NCBI GenBank assembly: GCA_016867265.1
Contig: VGJW01000018.1
Coordinates: 1-64,000, forward strand
DNA: 64,000 bases
Direction: 5' to 3'
DNA from: Candidatus Tanganyikabacteria bacterium
Lineage (GTDB): Bacteria > Cyanobacteriota > Sericytochromatia > S15B-MN24 > VGJW01
The notes under the pieces are model-generated. The model did not search any database. It saw only the letters and a program-made list of their open reading frames with translations, and was not told where the DNA came from. A program made the position numbers and the translations under genes. Below, in pieces: positions 62,309 through 64,000 of this stretch. Position 1 is the stretch's first letter; each line of letters opens with the position of its first letter.

Positions 62309-63538
62309 GTGGCCCTCGGCATGCCGGCGCGCCACTGGCGCCAGTTCGATCCCTGGCTGCTGCTGGCGGTCTTCGGCATTGTCGGCATCTCGCTGGCCTG
62401 CATCCACAGTGTGACGCATGGCGGCCACAAGGCCGACTTCGGGGCCCAGGCCGCCTTGTTCGGACCGGCGTTCGGTCTCGCGATGCTGCTGGCCGTCAGT
62501 GGCTACCATTGGTTGCGGTCGGCCGCGCCTTTCATCTACGGGCTCAACATCCTGGGCCTGCTGTCGGTCATGCTGTTCGGGCACACGGCACTCGGGGCCC
62601 AGCGCTGGATTGCCATCGCGGGTGTCAAGTTCCAGCCTTCCGAGTTCGCGAAGTTGGCGCTCATCGTCACGCTGTCGCGCGTGCTTTCCGAGAAGAGCAT
62701 TCATGCAACGGACGGGCTGCTGACGGTGCTGGGCACCGTGCTGGTGCCGGCCCTGCTGATCTTCAAGCAGCCCGATCTCGGGACCTCGCTCGTCTACGGT
62801 GCCATTGCCGTCGGCATGACATTCTGGGCGGGCCTGCCGGTCTCCGTCCTGTTCAAGATGGCCTCACCCCTGCTCGGGGCCGTTTGCTACCACGTGGGCC
62901 CCTGGGTCTTCGGGGCTTATCTGGCCGGACTAGCTGGCTGGCTGGCCTGGAGCCGCAAGGGCCACAAGGTGCTGCCGCTCGCTGTCTGGCTGGCCAACCT
63001 GCTGGCTGGTGTGGGTGCCGACAAGGTCTGGAACCTGCTCAAGGACTATCAGAAGCAGCGCATCCTGACCTTCCTCGACCCCGAGGCCGATCCGCTCGGG
63101 GCCGGTTACCACGTCATCCAGTCCAAAATCGCCATCGGCAGCGGGGGCTGGCTGGGCAAGGGCTTCATGCAGGGGACGCAGACCCAGCTTCACTTCATTC
63201 CCGAGCAGCACACGGACTTCATCTTCTCTGTCCTGGGTGAGGAACTGGGCTTTGCCGGCGGGCTCGTGCTGATGTTGCTCTATGCCGTGGTGCTCGGGCG
63301 TGGCCTGCTTGTCGCGATGCAGGCGCAGGATCGCTTCGGGGCCTTGCTCTGCATCGGCGTGGTGACGATGCTTGGTTTCCACGTCGTGGTCAACCTGGGC
63401 ATGGCCATGGGCCTGCTGCCCGTCGTTGGCATTCCCTTGCCCATGATGAGCTTCGGGCGTACGGCCTTGGTGACCAACATGCTCGCGATCGGGCTCATCG
63501 AAGCCGTCGCCATGCGGCGACGAAAGCTGATGTTCTGA
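62309..63538 (+). CDS. rodA: Peptidoglycan glycosyltransferase RodA (SEDS)
   Basis: 409 aa from GTG 62309 (ATG 62321 is possible). About 10 TM helices. SEDS signatures: GAQRWIAIAGVKFQPSEFAK, FKQPDLGTSLVY, HFIPEQHTDFIFSVLGEELG and VGIPLPMMSFGRTALV. It polymerises lipid II with PBP2. It stands at the end of the mre-min cluster and is convergent with the right-edge gene. Confidence 0.95.
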   Translation: MALGMPARHWRQFDPWLLLAVFGIVGISLACIHSVTHGGHKADFGAQAALFGPAFGLAMLLAVSGYHWLRSAAPFIYGLNILGLLSVMLFGHTALGAQRWIAIAGVKFQPSEFAKLALIVTLSRVLSEKSIHATDGLLTVLGTVLVPALLIFKQPDLGTSLVYGAIAVGMTFWAGLPVSVLFKMASPLLGAVCYHVGPWVFGAYLAGLAGWLAWSRKGHKVLPLAVWLANLLAGVGADKVWNLLKDYQKQRILTFLDPEADPLGAGYHVIQSKIAIGSGGWLGKGFMQGTQTQLHFIPEQHTDFIFSVLGEELGFAGGLVLMLLYAVVLGRGLLVAMQAQDRFGALLCIGVVTMLGFHVVVNLGMAMGLLPVVGIPLPMMSFGRTALVTNMLAIGLIEAVAMRRRKLMF

Positions 63539-63544
63539 GCGCTT

Positions 63545-64000
63545 CTACCAGAGCCAGTCGATGGACGTCAGGGTGCGCTGCTGTTCGAGGACCAGGTTGC
63601 CCAAGAGTTCGCGCCGGTCGCTGAACTCGGCGCGCCAGTAGGTCCCGGGTGCCAGGCGGTTGCGCAGGCCCACGGTCCAGGTCCTGCCGGCATAGGGGCC
63701 CATCGGGGTCGCCGGATGATGGGCCTCGGCCCACTGGGCGTACGTCGCCTCGCCTTGTTGTCCCGGCAGGCTGAACTCGAGGGCCCAGCCCTGGCGGGCA
63801 GCCGGGTTGTCCGTATCGAGGTCCGCCCGGCTGCACCATTCGCCGCGTAGCAACGCGGGGCCGAAGCCGAGGCTCATGTGGACCCCGTACATGCGCCTGG
63901 GCGTCACGTTACCCCAGATGGGCGCCGCCGGGGATCCGGGAAGCAGGGGACGCCCCTCGCCGGCGAGGTAGGAGATGCCGAAGGTGTCGTTGTTTCCTGC
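63545..64000 (-). CDS. C-terminal part of probable outer-membrane protein (5' end off window)
   Basis: 152 residues are visible and the frame is open to the right edge. Alternating polar/aromatic strands (MYGVHMSLGFGPALLRGEW, GWALEFSLPGQQ, TWTVGLRNRLAPGTYWRAEF) with a terminal aromatic (IDWLW) suggest a beta-barrel. Function unknown. Confidence 0.55.
   Translation of the reverse strand, partial: AGNNDTFGISYLAGEGRPLLPGSPAAPIWGNVTPRRMYGVHMSLGFGPALLRGEWCSRADLDTDNPAARQGWALEFSLPGQQGEATYAQWAEAHHPATPMGPYAGRTWTVGLRNRLAPGTYWRAEFSDRRELLGNLVLEQQRTLTSIDWLW

Noticed and set aside
1-64000. CRISPR arrays, insertion sequences, rRNA, integrase or prophage genes
   Set aside because: None seen: no regularly spaced repeats, transposase motifs or rRNA-like stretches; the only repeats are the short coding repeats listed.

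Overview
The window is high-GC bacterial DNA from a diderm, aerobically respiring, rod-forming organism. Diderm: TolC-type outer-membrane channel, MacA/MacB-LolCDE-type exporter, many lipoproteins. Aerobic: a complete haem-copper cytochrome c oxidase operon. Menaquinone-based: menF-D-B-A-C-E. Rod-forming: mreBCD-PBP2-minCDE-rodA in one cluster. A DUF3370 protein (a family known mainly from Cyanobacteria), MinE and an NHL/TIG lipoprotein, with no photosynthesis genes in view, make a non-photosynthetic relative of Cyanobacteria (Sericytochromatia/Melainabacteria-like) my best guess. This is an inference, not a proof.

Layout. 1-3392 (minus): a three-gene overlapping operon of a zinc metallopeptidase, a ComQ-like prenyl transferase and the N-terminal half of a ComP-like PDZ/multi-TM receptor that runs off the left edge. 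This is the most unusual locus. 3536-3655: tRNA-Arg(ACG) and a terminator. 3.8-12.7 kb: NHL/TIG lipoprotein, pentein-fold (deiminase-like) enzyme, GNAT acetyltransferase, FGE-like lipoprotein, TPR-adenylate cyclase and a decayed gene. 12.9-20.9 kb: cytochrome oxidase region, with a CtaB-Cox11 fusion (minus) divergent from cyt c, coxB, coxA, coxC1, subunit IV, coxC2, a 67-aa CxxC protein and Sco, then a convergent membrane cytochrome c. 21-32.6 kb: accessory region with a phosphatase, small unknowns, DUF3370, a 951-aa LmeA-like protein, two papain-like peptidase candidates and two interrupted lipoprotein genes. 32.7-43.8 kb: amine oxidase, lipid-linked sugar flippase, SDR epimerase, glycosyltransferase and a TolC-HlyD-FtsX-FtsX-ABC exporter operon. 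43.9-45.3 kb: SRPBCC-SDR fusion. 45.4-54.5 kb: menaquinone operon (minus) divergent from a polyprenyl diphosphate synthase and ubiE, with a strong palindrome between them. 54.5-55.7 kb: GbsR/MarR-like regulator and maf. 55.7-63.5 kb: mreB-mreC-mreD-mrdA-minC-minD-minE-rodA. The right edge holds the C-terminus of a probable outer-membrane protein.

How the genes fit together: HepS-type prenyl diphosphate and MenF-A products give demethylmenaquinone, which UbiE methylates. The quinone pool and cytochromes c then feed the oxidase, whose haem O and CuB are supplied by the CtaB-Cox11 fusion, with Sco serving CuA. The mre/min/rod block couples elongation and division-site placement. Several apparent frameshifts and in-frame stops (12.4, 12.7, 29.1, 30.3 and 31.1 kb) and two AT-rich patches inside conserved genes mean that sequence accuracy should be checked before these are read as biology. 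No CRISPR array, rRNA or insertion sequence was seen.
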